Origin: Cordia subcordata
Lineage: Eukaryota; Streptophyta; Magnoliopsida; Boraginales; Cordiaceae
NCBI GenBank assembly: GCA_028554755.1
Contig: JAPTOF010000007.1
Coordinates: 12,695,001 to 12,759,000, forward strand
DNA length: 64,000 nt
Reading direction: 5' to 3'
The notes beneath the pieces are model-generated. The model had not been told where the DNA came from. It made no database searches and saw only the letters and a program-made list of their open reading frames with translations. This document shows, piece by piece, positions 46,010-58,700 of this stretch. Each line of letters begins with the position of its first letter. The stretch's first letter is position 1. The position numbers and the translations under genes were made by a program.

Positions 46010-47370
46010 TTAGGTCGCTCCTAACTCCTCAAAAGGGATGGATTCGAATCTAATGGGTTCTCTTCCCAACAATGATTCATTAGAAACACCTAAAGACCCA
46101 TAGATCAATCTTTCAAGTTCACCAATTTCTTTCTTAGGTGTTTTCTTAGAGTTGCTATTCTCCTCGACACCATGATCCTTGACTCCAAAAGACTTGTCAT
46201 CTAAAAGCTCTGAAATTGATGTCTTGTTCTCCCCAGTGGATGACTCTGAATCCATACTAGCTAAAGTCTCATCAAATTCATTCACATGTTCATCGCTAGT
46301 GGTCGTCATCTCACTACATTTCACAATGGAGTCAGTACGTATGGAGGGGACTCAAATGATTTCGGGTCATGCAAACAAGGATGCTCAAGGGAAATATGCG
46401 CACTAGATTCTCTAGATATAGACTCAAAATGCAAATGAGTACTATTGCCATGAGACTCGACCTCTAAGTGTGTGGAAAGTGTACGATGAGAAGAAAAGAT
46501 AGGCTCATAACTTAGTGGAAGATGTTGAAGTCATAGGAGGATAGGATACCACTTTCTCTAAAACATATCCATATTCGTCATCAAGAACCAAATTATCATC
46601 AAGCTCATTCTCATCCTCACTACACTATGTGATCTCTCCATCAACCTCTTTTTCAATTTTTCTCTCCAAAATATCATCATTTTCACCACTATTTCCCTCA
46701 TTTTTAGGTCTCACCCTTATCTCTTCAACCTGGTTTAATGGCATCTCAACATTCTTAACAATCGGTTGCTCATCCTCAACTGCTTTCCTCAAGCACTCAA
46801 CTTGGTAATCGAACATTGCATTGTGATATCTAGTTTTTCTTAGCTAGATTGAAAAAGAAAATAGGATTACTCAAGCAATTGTTCTAATCGTTCCAAGGAT
46901 ATAGACATAATAGAAGAGGGTTCAACCGAGTAAGAATGATAAACATTTTGATTATGATCACTATAAGCACAACCCCTATGATACTCCGAGGATCAGTGGA
47001 TGGGAAAAGATAGTATGAAAGATGGACTCTCAAATCAAGGAAGTGAACCAAATAAAGAGTCATCTTGACCCCAATATGAAAATGTATGATGTTGCTTCCT
47101 ATAATCATGATGATAAGATGTGGATACATGCATGGCCACATGATTGTTAGGGACGTTCTTGGGTATAGCATACAATTAGGGATAGGGGTGGAAGGTAGGA
47201 CAAGAGTTAGAATCATGATCACAGCTTCCACATAGATTGCAATAACAATGATATGATTCCCTATAATCATGATTTCTAAATGAAAATAAGTGAAATGATG
47301 CATGATTATGGGGATCATGACTTGCACTAGCCTAAGGTTGAGGATTCCAATTGGCAAGGGAATAATAATC
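46010..47370 (-). pseudogene. gag-region remnant of the minus-strand Athila-like element R
   Basis: On the minus strand, just after the solo LTR Q insertion (47370 downwards), the reading includes CNLCGSCDHDSNSC (near 47230), a CX2CX4HX4C-type knuckle as in Athila gag, followed by MSISLERLEQLLE (about 46900). Acidic ORFs follow at 46816-46625 and 46324-46010 (ending IPFEELGAT), which look like the Glu/Asp-rich linker before protease. It is broken by many stops. The 5' LTR that belongs to it is R at 49517-51363, and no 3' LTR is found. Confidence 0.62.
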
Positions 47371-47375
47371 GGCTC

Positions 47376-49238
47376 TGATGTGTTGGTTCTGTGTGTATTT
47401 GCATTGTATTTCTATATCTATATAGAGGTGTTTTTGAGATTATTAGATAGTTTTAATGTTGTACTTATTCTATATTTGTGCATATAAGAATGTAAGTGTA
47501 TAAGTGAGTTTCAAGGTTAAATGCTACACTAAAAGCTTAATTTTGTGCCATAAGTAAGTTATAAGGTGAAACCTGAGCTTGCACGATGATGGATGATGAA
47601 GATAGAAGGTGTATAGGTCATAAGAAAGAACCCAAAAGCAAAGAAGATGAAGAATGAAGACCCAAAAAGCTACTGGCTGACCCTTAAGAGCTACAGACCG
47701 ACCGGCTAGGTGAGCCGGTAATTCCAGAGAAGACAATTATATACTAGCTGACTGGTACAATCAACCGGTAATTCTAGAAAGCCCCAAAATGAATCAGTCA
47801 ACCCTCCACCTTCTGACCAACCAACAAGGTTGACCAGTAGTAATGCTGGAGGCTATAAATATGACCCGATGTTTTAGCATTTAAAAGAGGAATACACACA
47901 TTTTCACACCCACTTTTACACACACACTAAACCCTACTTCATCCACCTCAAACATATACCTTAACACATACACCCACTTAGATCTAAGCTCTTTTGGAGG
48001 ATTTTAACAACATATGGTGAAGGACTACTGAAGACTATACAAGAACAAGCTAGGATGTAAGGGGAGTTTCCTTAACACTCTTTCACCCTATTTACTTTAC
48101 TGTTTGAGTATATTAGATTAGGGTGACCAAGTTTGCGTAATGGGTTGATTTTATACTCTATGTTATAGGATTTTTCATGGCTTGTATATTTACATACTTT
48201 GATCTTCATATGAATGGCTTTTTCTCAATATAGGTCAATATATTTGATTAATCGCCTAAATGAATAGTACGTGTATAAATTGGAGTTTATTTGCTGTAGA
48301 ACACCTCTAATCTATCTAATATGCATGTCTATTTGTTTATTTATACATTAAATGAAATGGGTTTTCTATGTTCATGCCTATATGAGTATAAGCATACTTT
48401 ATGGTGAATACAACTTCAATCTTGCTTACATGTTGGTTCCCACTTGCTTCTAATGGGGTAAATTGAACCTAGTAATGTTTTGATAGTGAATAGGTTGACA
48501 GATTCACAACACCTTACCTTGGAACATGTAAGGTTGTGCCTATTAAACATCAATATGATATAGTGTCCCCAGAATGACAATGCACAAGTTAGGACTAGCC
48601 TAGATCAAGTCCCCTTTAGTTTTAAATCCAACTAATATAAGCCCAGATAGGTTTAGTCAACCCTAGTAACCCTGAGTCTTATCTTTAAATCCAGCTAATG
48701 GTTTAAGAGCTAGGGTAGGTTTATTCTAGGATACCTAGGTAGCTTTCTAGTCCTTCCTATGGCCTTAGGTACATAAGGACCATGTCGTAGCTCGAAGTAT
48801 GCACACTTAAGGGTGGAATCGTACTGAGTCCTAGGGTGTAATTAGGATAATAGCTAGTTGCTTAGTATTAAAGCATCACTTAGTAAGCCAATGCTTTGAA
48901 TCCCATAGCAAAGAGGTATAAAACCACCCATTTTTAAGTGTAGGTCACCCTATCAACTTTCTATAGGTTTAATCCCTTTAAATTAGCCTAGTTCTCATTT
49001 TTCTTTTATCGAATTCATAGTGTAGTCCTTTTATTTTCATTTTAACTCCTTAAAATCCAAAAAGTACAAAAAATGTTTAGGTCAAGTTTTCTTTTTGGCA
49101 CCTTCTAAAGCATACACACATAGGATTCCTTCCATGCATTAGCCTCTTTGTGGTTCAACACCCGCACTTGCACACATTATATTGCACCAATCCGTGCACT
49201 TGTAGGTCTTTTAGGCCTTACACCTCAAAGGCACATCA
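47376..49238 (+). mobile_element. Solo LTR Q inserted antisense into element R
   Basis: Starts TGATGTG and ends CACATCA (perfect inverted termini), flanked by GGCTC (47371-47375) and GGCTT (49239-49243). It is related to LTRs P and R. It separates the gag remnant of element R from the 5' leader of R, so it inserted later than R. Palindrome-rich block 47680-47845 (CGACCGGC, ACCGGT words) lies just upstream of the TATA-like GCTATAAATATG near 47856. Confidence 0.85.
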
Positions 49239-49243
49239 GGCTT

Positions 49244-49492
49244 TATACTCACTACTTCCATAGAAGCCACAAACATTTAGAGCATATTAAGGTAATAGGG
49301 GAAAGGTTACAAATGACCACAAAAAAGCACTAAGATCATTCATACTCAATCAATCACAAGTAATACTCTTCTCAAATTAGAATATATCTTTTTTTTAGAT
49401 TTTTTTATTATGCAAATAAAGAAAATATGAAAGATTAAGACAACACGCAACTAGCTAAGACACATAAAACAAAGAAACCAAACTACCATGCC
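49244..49492 (-). other. 5' leader of element R
   Basis: AT-rich DNA between the primer site of R and the Q insertion. It continues beyond Q at 47370 with the gag remnant. Confidence 0.6.
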
Positions 49493-49510
49493 TTCCCGAC
49501 AATAGCACCA
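49493..49510 (-). other. Primer-binding site of element R (tRNA-Asp type)
   Basis: Minus-strand TGGTGCTATTGTCGGGAA directly follows the LTR end ATCAAGTTCT. It agrees with the tRNA-Asp complement TGGCGCCGTTG(C/T)CGGGGA apart from about four transitions. Confidence 0.78.
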
Positions 49511-49516
49511 AGAACT

Positions 49517-51363
49517 TGATGCTATTCAATGCACAAGGCCTAAAATAGCCCACAAGCGCACAGGAAAATTGTAGTATATAGTGTGTGAGTACAAGTGTCG
49601 AATCCACAGGGAGACTAAACGTATGTGGTGTCCCAAGCTATGTACATCCTGAAAAGCTACGTGAAGGAGCCTAAACTACACTCTTTTTGTTGTTTTTGGT
49701 TTAAAAAGAACCTGCGAAAAGTAAACCTAAACAAACGGCAAGAAAATAAGAGACGGTGTGCGAAAAACGGGAGAATTAAGCAATTTAAAGAATCAAACGT
49801 CGGAGATGGTGACTAGGGTGACTACAACTTATTTATGGGCATTTACTATGTTCTTGTTAGGGTTGCTTGATGGATTATACTCGGTTGCTCTTGTCTAGAC
49901 CCTTAAGTTACTGCCTTATTATCCTCTAAGCTTTATTACAAATCCATCATTAAGTGTTGACTCCTAAAGCCATGGTGTATGGTCGTTATGACTTGGGGTT
50001 TTAGGTCTAGCTAGTTAGGGTTCTAGGTGACTTAGATTGATCTAACCCTAGCATATAAATTGTTGGCTAGGTTTAAAGCCAAGACCTAATTCATCTAAGG
50101 TCGACTAATTCTAACTGAAACCTATTGGTTGGGTTTAAAGCCAAAGGAGACTCGATCTAGGCTAGCCATTAATTAATCACCATCAATCGTCCAGCATAAT
50201 AGCCGGTAAACTGCTAAAGCACAAGGGCAAACACATTGAGAGGCATGGCATTCGTGAATATATAGACATATCCAACTACTAAACATATATACATGCTTAG
50301 ATTACACCAATTTAAGCAAGAGCACTTGACATGTATGCAAATGAAGCTACTCTTGTTGTTAGACATGTAAACACACACATAGACATGCATGAACACATTA
50401 CCTACTTCATATAAACAACGCATAAACATATAGACGTATTCACACAATGATTTAGAAATAGCAAAATAGGCTTCAATGTATATATGCAACATCATTGAGA
50501 CATTTTAACAAACACTTAGACATGTATGTAAAATTGCCATGGCAACTCTAAAAACAAAGCACATATACATAAATCCATCAAGTACCCATAATAATAATGT
50601 CGTAATCAATCTATAATACAAGTGTAAATCACCATACATGCTCTAATTAAATGTAGATTAATTTAGGATAAAAGAGAGAATAAGAATTTACCTTTTTATC
50701 CTTAGCCATCTTTTTATAATCCATGACCGAAAGCGCCAAATCCTTGTATTTGATCCTCTTATATGCTTGATTCCAAGTGTTTTTGTGTGTGAAAGAATGT
50801 ATGTGAGGTGAGTGAGAGTGAATTAGGGTTTTGGGAAATGGGTGTGAAGAATAAATGGCGATTCTCCCTTAATTTTGCTAAAAGGTACACTTTTATAGGC
50901 TTTTCTCACCACAGCCAGGGGCCTAGTCGAGGGACTGGCCTAAGAGGGAGGTTGACTGGACAAAGTAGGTTATTTTCTGACTAGGCCAGGGGCCTAGCCG
51001 GGGGGCTAGCTTCAACCGAGGGGCCTGTCCTACGTAGGGAAGGTCAACCAGCCTCTCCAGTTTAGGCCCTGATTTTTTCCATTTTATGTCCATTCTTCTC
51101 TGATTATTTCGTGCTTTATCCGGGAGGCTCCATTCATTTCTTTATCTTCAAAACACCTCTAAACTTTGTTCCACATCCCAAGTATCATCAATCAATCTTT
51201 GATCATCACTCCAAATCTCGCCTAAGACAAGGAATAAGTGCGCATTAGTGTAGCATTTATGTTATAAACTCAACTATGGACATTTAAACCCTAATATACA
51301 CAAAACACCCTCTAAACAAGTATAAACATGCAATACGTAAACGTACACAAAACCAACACATCA
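49517..51363 (-). repeat. 5' LTR of Athila-like element R
   Basis: On the minus strand starts TGATGTGTTGG at 51363 and ends ATAGCATCA at 49517, 1847 bases, related to P and Q. Going down the minus strand it has the GC-rich palindrome block (51060-50920; GGTTGACTGG and CCCCTCGGTTG words), then a TATA-like CCTATAAAAGTG at about 50898-50887. The element has no matching 3' LTR in the window, so it is truncated. Confidence 0.82.
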
Positions 51364-52291
51364 AAGACCACTTAACCTAGCTTAAACATAGATTAAGAAC
51401 CACTAATCAACCATCACAATAGCAAGATATAAGCATTAATAGCATAAATTACGCATGCACCCTCACTTAGAAATGTTATTGAACACGTAGACGTATCTAA
51501 TTTTCAATACATAGACATATTAAATCATTTCATTTATCAATGTAAACAAGCATGTATTAAGAGCTATAGATACACACAAATATCTAATATACAATATCAA
51601 TCAACCAAAGATCTAGCTCAATTACAAAGCATATTTACAAGAATAAGAAAAGGAATAAGAAACTCCCCTTTAAACCAGCCTTGCTCAAATCCAAAGAAAA
51701 TTTCTTCAATCCCTTGTTAAAAGCTTCAATCCTTGCTTGGTTTGGTGTTTAAATGGTGTATGGAGGTGTTTGGTGAAGTGGGAAAAGGGTTAGGGTTTAT
51801 CGGGTTAAGAGATTATTAGGTTCCTCCCCTTTCTTGTTGAAAAATTTAGCTATTTATAGTTGTGACATGTTTTTGAATTTTGTTCCAGCCCACTAGATGG
51901 AATTTTCGAGTTTCTCTATCCATAGCATGTATTTTCAACTCTATCAGACATCTAGATGGGAAATTTCCTTATCTAGATGGCAACACCTTAGCCAAATGTG
52001 AAATGTTCTTGCATTCTCCTCTCCTTTTAGCAACTTTAGGCATGAATCCTTTTTGCTCCAAGCACTTTTTTCTCGGGTTAATCAATTGCATTCTTTAAAA
52101 ACCTTTTCTTCACTGAAACACACCTAAAACACGAATATAGCACTAAGTATAGGATTTATGTGATCATTCACCTTATGTACAAATATTAACAAAGATGCAG
52201 AAATGATATAGTAACTGCACTCAATTAAGTCCTAAACAGCTCTAAATGTGCATGTAGAAACTATGTACAAACACACTAATCACACACATCA
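51364..52291 (-). repeat. LTR fragment S, related family, cut by element R
   Basis: On the minus strand it starts TGATGTGTGTGATTAG at 52291, the same terminal type as P, Q and R, and runs to the junction with R at 51363. It includes a TATA box (complement ACTATAAATAGC at about 51848-51859). Upstream of it stand three copies of the palindromic ATCTAGATGG-like word (51889, 51949 and 51975). The remaining part of the LTR is not seen beyond R, so it was cut by the insertion or by later deletion. Confidence 0.62.
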
Positions 52292-53820
52292 CCCTTGAGT
52301 AGCAAGCTGATACCCTAATAAAGTAGCTTGCAAAGCAAAAGCTTGTTGAAATAAGGTCCAAGATGTGTGTCGCTGATAGCTCTATCATCTTGCGGGCATA
52401 ATAGAATAGAGTCCTTACATGCACAAGCCCTTGTTCAAATATCATTTGGCTAGCTAATCTGATTAGTTGTAATCTTATTGTATGACTTGTATCCTAGCTA
52501 GTTGTATTACAACTCTATACTTGTATTCAGTATACTCAAAGGAGGAAATACACCGTATCAATTGCCATCTTAGTCTTTTTTCCACCTCTATGCTAACTCA
52601 AACTTTTGTTGGTGGCCTTAGAATTTTGGAAAATCTTCGGACCATTTCATTTTGCTTACTTAAAAATTTTGGAATTTATTTCTTTCATTAATTTCAAAAG
52701 TCGTTCAACCTTTGCCACTTATTCATCTATCCCTAAGTTTATTTGTCAATGTCTTAACAAGGTGTGTGGCTAACCTTATAAGTTGCTCAAGTTAGTTTAT
52801 ATTAGTTTTAATATACTTGGTTATGCATTTTAAAGTCATTTTTATATATTTATAAGAAGATAAAAAAAAAAAGTAATGAAGCAACAGACCTCTTCTTCTT
52901 CTTCTTCTTTTTAAGAGCTTATAAGCACAATATTTTGTCAACTTTTTCTATTCTTCAAAATTTTACAATATTAATTAATGAAATATTTTCAGCCATTTTA
53001 ATTAATTATACTACTACTTTTAAGTATTTATTTACCTAACCTGTTAGTAGTTTATAAAAACATTATCCAAATACTTCTTTGCTTAAAAATCAATTGGTCA
53101 TAAACATCAAAAGCTGCTTATAAGCACTCACTGCTTATAAGAGTGTGAAAATAAGCAAATGCTCTAAATTTTTTTATTTTTTGATTTTATAATTAGTTTA
53201 GTTACTTTTTTATTATTTTTTTTAATGATGAAAGTCTCAATTAAAGAAGGATCACTTGGAATTTATTGCAAGGTATAAAATTTTGTGATAATCAATTAAG
53301 GGTTAAATAATATTTTTAAACATAAATGTATAAACTCTTGAGATTTTTTATCATAATAAGTAGATAGGATTTTTGCTCATAGACTCCCTATGTTCATGCC
53401 TAGTGACGCCAGTAGTCCTTAAATTTACAAAATACGCTTAAACACCCACGTGAGTTTTCAAAGTTTGCATAAATACCCTTTTGGTTAGGTTTTTCATCCA
53501 TTCCAATGGGAAGTGTGCTACGCGCTCTAAAATTGAGGGCGGACTTTGTTTTTTTGTTCTTAATTGCACATATACTCCCTATATTTATTTTTGAAAAATA
53601 TTTCATCATCTTAAAATTAAATAAATAAATAAAATAAAATAACCACCCTCACCCCAACCCCCATGCCCACACCCCAGCCCGACCACTACGCCCATTAAAA
53701 CTACCACACACCATTCTCAAATCTTTTTCTTTCCTCCATTTTCATTTGTTATTTTTCATTAAAAAAGATTGAATATTTGGTTGGAAAAAAGCTTAAAAAT
53801 TTACACTTGAGGGGATCAAA
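52292..53820. other. AT-rich intergenic DNA
   Basis: No gene supported. Contains a CTT run (52890-52912), A/T-rich MITE-like text with GCTTATAAGCACTC words near 53115, and a C-rich patch at 53640-53700. Small ORFs here (52242, 52482, 53400) show no domain. Confidence 0.6.
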
Positions 53821-53867
53821 TTGTCAAGAGAAGAGAGTATGGTGGTGTTGTCTTGTACTTTTTCGCA

Positions 53868-54052
53868 TGTATGTGTTCTGGTGCAGAGAGTGTGTGCTAG
53901 CGTGCGTGTGTGTGTATAAAAGTGCTCTTATGAGCAGATAGGGACGTCGGGGTGCGGGGCTGGTGAGTGTTCTCGTAAGAGCTGCTGAGAGTTTTTTGTC
54001 CTCTGTGTGCTTTGTCATGGATGTGTGTTCTGGTGCAGAGAGTGTGTGCTAA
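53868..54052 (+). repeat. Direct repeat with 152-bp spacing
   Basis: TGTGTTCTGGTGCAGAGAGTG and the following GTGTGCTA occur at 53873-53900 and 54025-54052, preceded in both by a CATG(T/G)ATG word. The rest of the 152-base interval is less alike, so this is a partial tandem duplication or a short repeat pair. Confidence 0.7.
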
Positions 54053-54309
54053 TGTGGATAGGAGTGGCAGTGAGGGTAAGGGATAGCGATCAAAGGGATG
54101 GTCCTCAAGTGAATGATATTATCCAAAGTCCATTCGTGGAGATTGGATTTAATGGAGGTGTTGAGATGAGGGTGATGGTGGAGAGCATTGCGGTGATGGT
54201 CACGGTAGTGAGGGAAGGGTGGCAACGGGGATGGGGTAGGGCTAGTGAAAGGGGGTGGCAAGGTGGGCTTTCTTTTTTGCGAAGGGGGCTGGCGGTGTGG
54301 CAAGGGTGA

Positions 54310-55560
54310 GGCAGAGCTTGACGAAGAAAATGAACTTTTTTATTTAATTTTTTATTTTTAAATAAAATAAGGGTAAAATAAACATGTTATTAATATATGA
54401 TAAGGAAAAATGGATATTTTTTGAAATCCGTTAATGAATTAACAGAAAATTGGTTTTTGCGGCTATAGTGGGCTTCTACCTATTAGCCTATTTGCAAGAA
54501 CCTTTACCATATGATGAAGGCCTGACTCAAGCTTTTAGCTAGGCCCGTTCAATTTCCTAAAGCCGATGGCCCATAATCTACCTAAACCCTATCGCATCTG
54601 TGGTGTTGGCTCGACGGGATATGATTCTGATTCAACCGTGACAAATGCGAGAAGTGCAGTAAACATGACACCATATCAAGAGCACCATATGCAAGCATAA
54701 TGGGCATCATCAAGCAAACATTAGCAGTGTCAAGGGAGAGAATCATGGTCGCGTCCTTAACAACTGCTGAAGCTATAAAGGCTCTGCACGATGCAACCAA
54801 GGCACACAAATAGAAATCTCCCATAGTCACTAGAAACCCAAAACTTCTTGCTACCCTCACAGAGTGTAAATTAATTGTAAGAACCTCAAAGGGGATTACA
54901 GCAGTAAGTATGCAAAGTTCGAAAAATCACAAAGGGAGTTTAAGCCTATTTTGTGAGTTTAAATACTACCGGTATCATTAAGAATGAATACTAGAGGTCT
55001 ATAAGCAAAAATGCCTAAGTAGATATCTAATCTCCACATCCCTTGATGAGATGTTTCAGTATCAATTAACTAGTAACCAATGCAACTTACAACGTGGTAG
55101 ATCCGTCCTTTACACGTAGTTCAAAGGAAGAGAGTTAAAAACTTTTGTCCTTATTTTTGATATTGTCGAAATCTAAATTAGTTAGCGTTCCAATCCTCAG
55201 CAAAAATCCATGCGTTTCCGACTTCTATGTTCCCATTCTCGACCTATAGACAATTGGGAAGGATGGCCAACTAATCAACCATTTTGGTGAACTTGAAACA
55301 ACCTTAACCCATACCACAACCACTTCTGGTTCTTAGCTTAGTTAGCAACCGAACCACAAACCCTAATTTTTTATGCTACTTATGTTATATAAAATTTACT
55401 CAAATTTTATTTTCCAACAAATGGCAGGTGTGTGTCTTGTGTTGCTTTGCTAGACAGAAGTACGGTCCAACAAGTAAACCCCCCAACGAACCCAAAAAGA
55501 AAAAAAAAAAAGATGAGTGAAACTTGAAAGGTGACCCACCACACTTGTGATTACACCAAG
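54310..55560. other. Intergenic DNA upstream of the gene
   Basis: Mostly AT-rich. 54582-54860 holds a minus-strand frame of 92 codons with hydrophobic stretches but no recognisable family. I do not call it a gene. A poly-A/pyrimidine patch lies near 55498. Confidence 0.5.
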
Positions 55561-55785
55561 GCCATATAAGGACTATATATCCAGTTTCTCTTTCTGATAT
55601 GGCCACAGTAGATAGCTCTTACACATCCTCCTCTTCTCCCAAAACACTGAGCTGCAGATTTGTTCAACCAAAAGTTTGAACCCATTGCCAACCCACCAAA
55701 GCCTCTGCGCATATACATATAGATATATATATATATATATATAGATATATAATTTTCTCTGCTAATTGTCATTATCATCTCTTGC
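55561..55785 (+). promoter_or_regulatory. Candidate core promoter and 5' leader of the five-exon gene
   Basis: A TATA-like CATATAAGGAC stands at 55563-55573, followed by pyrimidine-rich TTTCTCTTTC and CCTCCTCTTCTCCC, common near plant transcription starts and leaders. A TA-dinucleotide array (about 55720-55752) lies 35 bases before the ATG. Another ATG at 55599 would be a short upstream frame if transcription starts above it. Confidence 0.4.
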
Positions 55786-58700
55786 ATGAAACATAATTGC
55801 CTTGAAGAGAGGAGAAAAGAAAACATGTTGCGGAAAGGATTTGACGAATCAAGTCTTTGTACATCTTGGTCATCGTCTGAGCTATTTTCATCCGGTTTAA
55901 GCACGCCTTTCGGGTCTGAGCTCGGCTCCACGGAGACAGAAAGCGAGGGTGAAGATTTCTTGGCCGAGTTGACTCGTCAGATGGCTAATTACATGCTTGA
56001 TGATGATGATGAGGAGGAAAGTAGAGCTGAAAACTGCGTTTCTGATCAACCTGAGGTATGTGTATATATATTCTTTTCTTGAAACCATGAAATATTTCCA
56101 ATATGGGGTTCACTACTAGAAACTGTTGGTTTGAGATAGAAAATTTGGGACGGAAATACTCATATCTTAATCTATCTTCATTTCTGTAACACTGAAGGCT
56201 TGTGGTGCGGCTGCTAAGTGGTCAGCTGGTTGCAATTCAACCTCTACATATTATTGTGACGAGAGATTTATGAGAACATCAACGGAGCCCACTGCAACTC
56301 CTATCACCACTGGGATTAATTACTACAGCCAAACTTGTGCTGAGGGCCAGATGCAACCTGTTGAAGTGAGTAGAAACTTATGATTACTCTTGCACAATCA
56401 AAGATAGTCGTAAATTCTTTTACTCAACGTGATTTACAAAAAAAATGCATGGTATATAAGCCTGCGTGCAATAGATTTTAACCTTCTAGTGAAACTTGAA
56501 TTTTACGAGAGTTTCATACACTGAATTGTCGATTTTTATGTAGTTTCTCATGTTATTGTGTATATATCATTGTATACTCAAAATATTTTTTTGTGGTCAC
56601 AAACTGTGACAGGTCTATCAGTTAAACAACCAGCCATCAATTAAAGAAGACAAGTACTTGCGCCTGGGAAAGCGAACAGAGATGATGAGTGAATTGGTTG
56701 AGCAATCCAAACTTCAACAGCTCCAGCAGCAGCAGTACAAGGGGCAATCCCAAAACAGGCAAGACCAAGTGAGAGGAGGACATGGTGGAAACAGCCTTCC
56801 GTCACCAAATGGGTCGGGTATAAGGGCGGTCTTCCTCAGAGGGTCCGGGTCGAGAACCAGATCTGGTGGGACTGGCGTCTTCTTGCCACGTGTTATTGAT
56901 AACCAAACCAAGCCCAAGAAGAGAACAGGTATGTTTCTCGGGTTTAGATTCCTTCTTTTGTTGTTACTTTCATTTCATCAAATTGCATGACAAGAACAAA
57001 AACAAGAAAAAATCAAAATAAATTAGGGATAATTGCATGCCAAACTCTTATTTTTATTGTATTTGCTTATTTTTCTCTCAAATTTTTTAATTGTTAGATT
57101 TTAATTTCAAATCTTAAAATTCTTTAACAGTAGTACTGAACTTGGAATCTATAAGAAATAAAAAAAAAAAAAAAAAGAGTATACCTGCTGTGTTTTGTAA
57201 AAATCACCTAAAATACCTCATAGTCTTAAAATTCGCTAATACCTTATGTGATTAAAAAAATTGCATATTGACCCTCACGAGGGTAAAATGAGAGTTGATA
57301 ATAGGTATCCATTTTGAAACCTAACGAGGGAATATGAACCAATTTTAAAAAGAAGGATAAAATTACATGTGTATTCTGAGGTTTAAGACTTTACTTTTGT
57401 TTTCTTTTTTCAAAAAATTCAAGTTCGAGACTAGCGATAATTAAAATGACAAAATTTTGCAACTAAAATGTTACAATTATTTATTAACCCATTTAATTGT
57501 TTTATATCTCTAGCATCCATGCCCCCTTCCTCTATGTGCAATTACGTTACGCTAACCTGCTGACACGCACCTGTTCACGCCTATTAAGATTAACAATTCT
57601 AGTCTAATTTAAATAATTAATTCATGAGAAAGGTGCCCACCTTGGCAATTCAATCTTCCCTAGTGGTCCAAATTAACATACGTCAGATTGGCTTTCAATA
57701 ATTTGTCGCAATCATAGTGATGTTTGGTGTTGAATTGATTTGCTGGGTACATTCTAATATTTCATGATTCCTCTTTGTTTTTGAGCGGTTAACTTTGATC
57801 TCAGATCTATCCCTACACCAAAATTAGAAAAAAAAAAGATCTCATCATCTTTTGTTGATATTTTATCTAATGACTTGGGTTTGTTTACTATTTTGGTAAT
57901 AAATTAACTGAAAGCGTTTGAACTTATAATACCAAAAAAGATGATATGATGATATAATCATTGTCCCCTAGTAATGGTTAGTAATAAGAGTTAGGGTTGG
58001 ATGTGGTTGAGCAATCAAGTTTAATCTCAATTCTTTATTTTAGACTAAGTGCTTGACTTATTCGAGATTTACCATCTAAAAGGTAATCTTTTTCGTCAAG
58101 TAAAAACAACAATGCGATCATAGATATATCATATAATGATGACTTGAGCCAAATTATTAGTCTGATTATATATTAAATTAGATTAATTATCTTAAAATAT
58201 TTAAACTCAGTAATCAAGCCTAACACGTTAGCGGATGTGATTACTTATCATACTAAGATTCCACTTGTGAGGCCGATTGCTTTTTTATCTTTTTTATCTA
58301 GATTCTGGAATATGTCTCAACCAATGTTGGGCATTTCGAGCCGGGAATCTTTCCTCGTGGGACCCACTAGTTTGCTTCAACAATTAATTTTGAGTCCCCA
58401 CCAAGGAGCAATTATTAAGACTACTGCTTTGGCATTATTATTATATATATCTTTTCAAAATTTTTTGCTTTAGAAAAAGGGATCTATCTTACAAAAGTAA
58501 ACATGTTTGATGAATTAGTTGCTTTTTCATTGAAATTGGTTAGCCATTGATACTTTATCTACTATTAATATCAATAACTTTTTCCCTTTTTTTTTTTGGT
58601 GAAGGATGTTCAACGGTTCTTATACCTGCAAGAGTATTACAGGCTCTGGAATCCCATTTCAACAAAATGGATGCTTTGTCACAATCAAATGGTTGTGGTG

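Noticed and set aside
46884..47357. 157-codon minus-strand ORF rich in Ile, Leu and His
   Set aside because: This is the wrong frame of the gag remnant. The neighbouring frame shows the zinc-knuckle pattern, so the hydrophobic reading is a shadow.
54007..54309. Overlapping ORFs on both strands near 54.0-54.3 kb
   Set aside because: Both are low-complexity readings of a G-rich tract (Arg/Gly/Val on one strand, Pro/His on the other). A real gene here would not be open in both strands by composition alone.
54582..54860. 92-codon minus-strand ORF with hydrophobic stretches
   Set aside because: Considered as a small membrane protein. I found no family pattern, no plausible promoter and no splice continuation, so I cannot support a gene.
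58237..58473. 78-codon plus-strand ORF in intron 3
   Set aside because: It lies inside a well-bounded intron, with no resemblance to any family and no splice signals that would join it to the neighbouring exons in frame.
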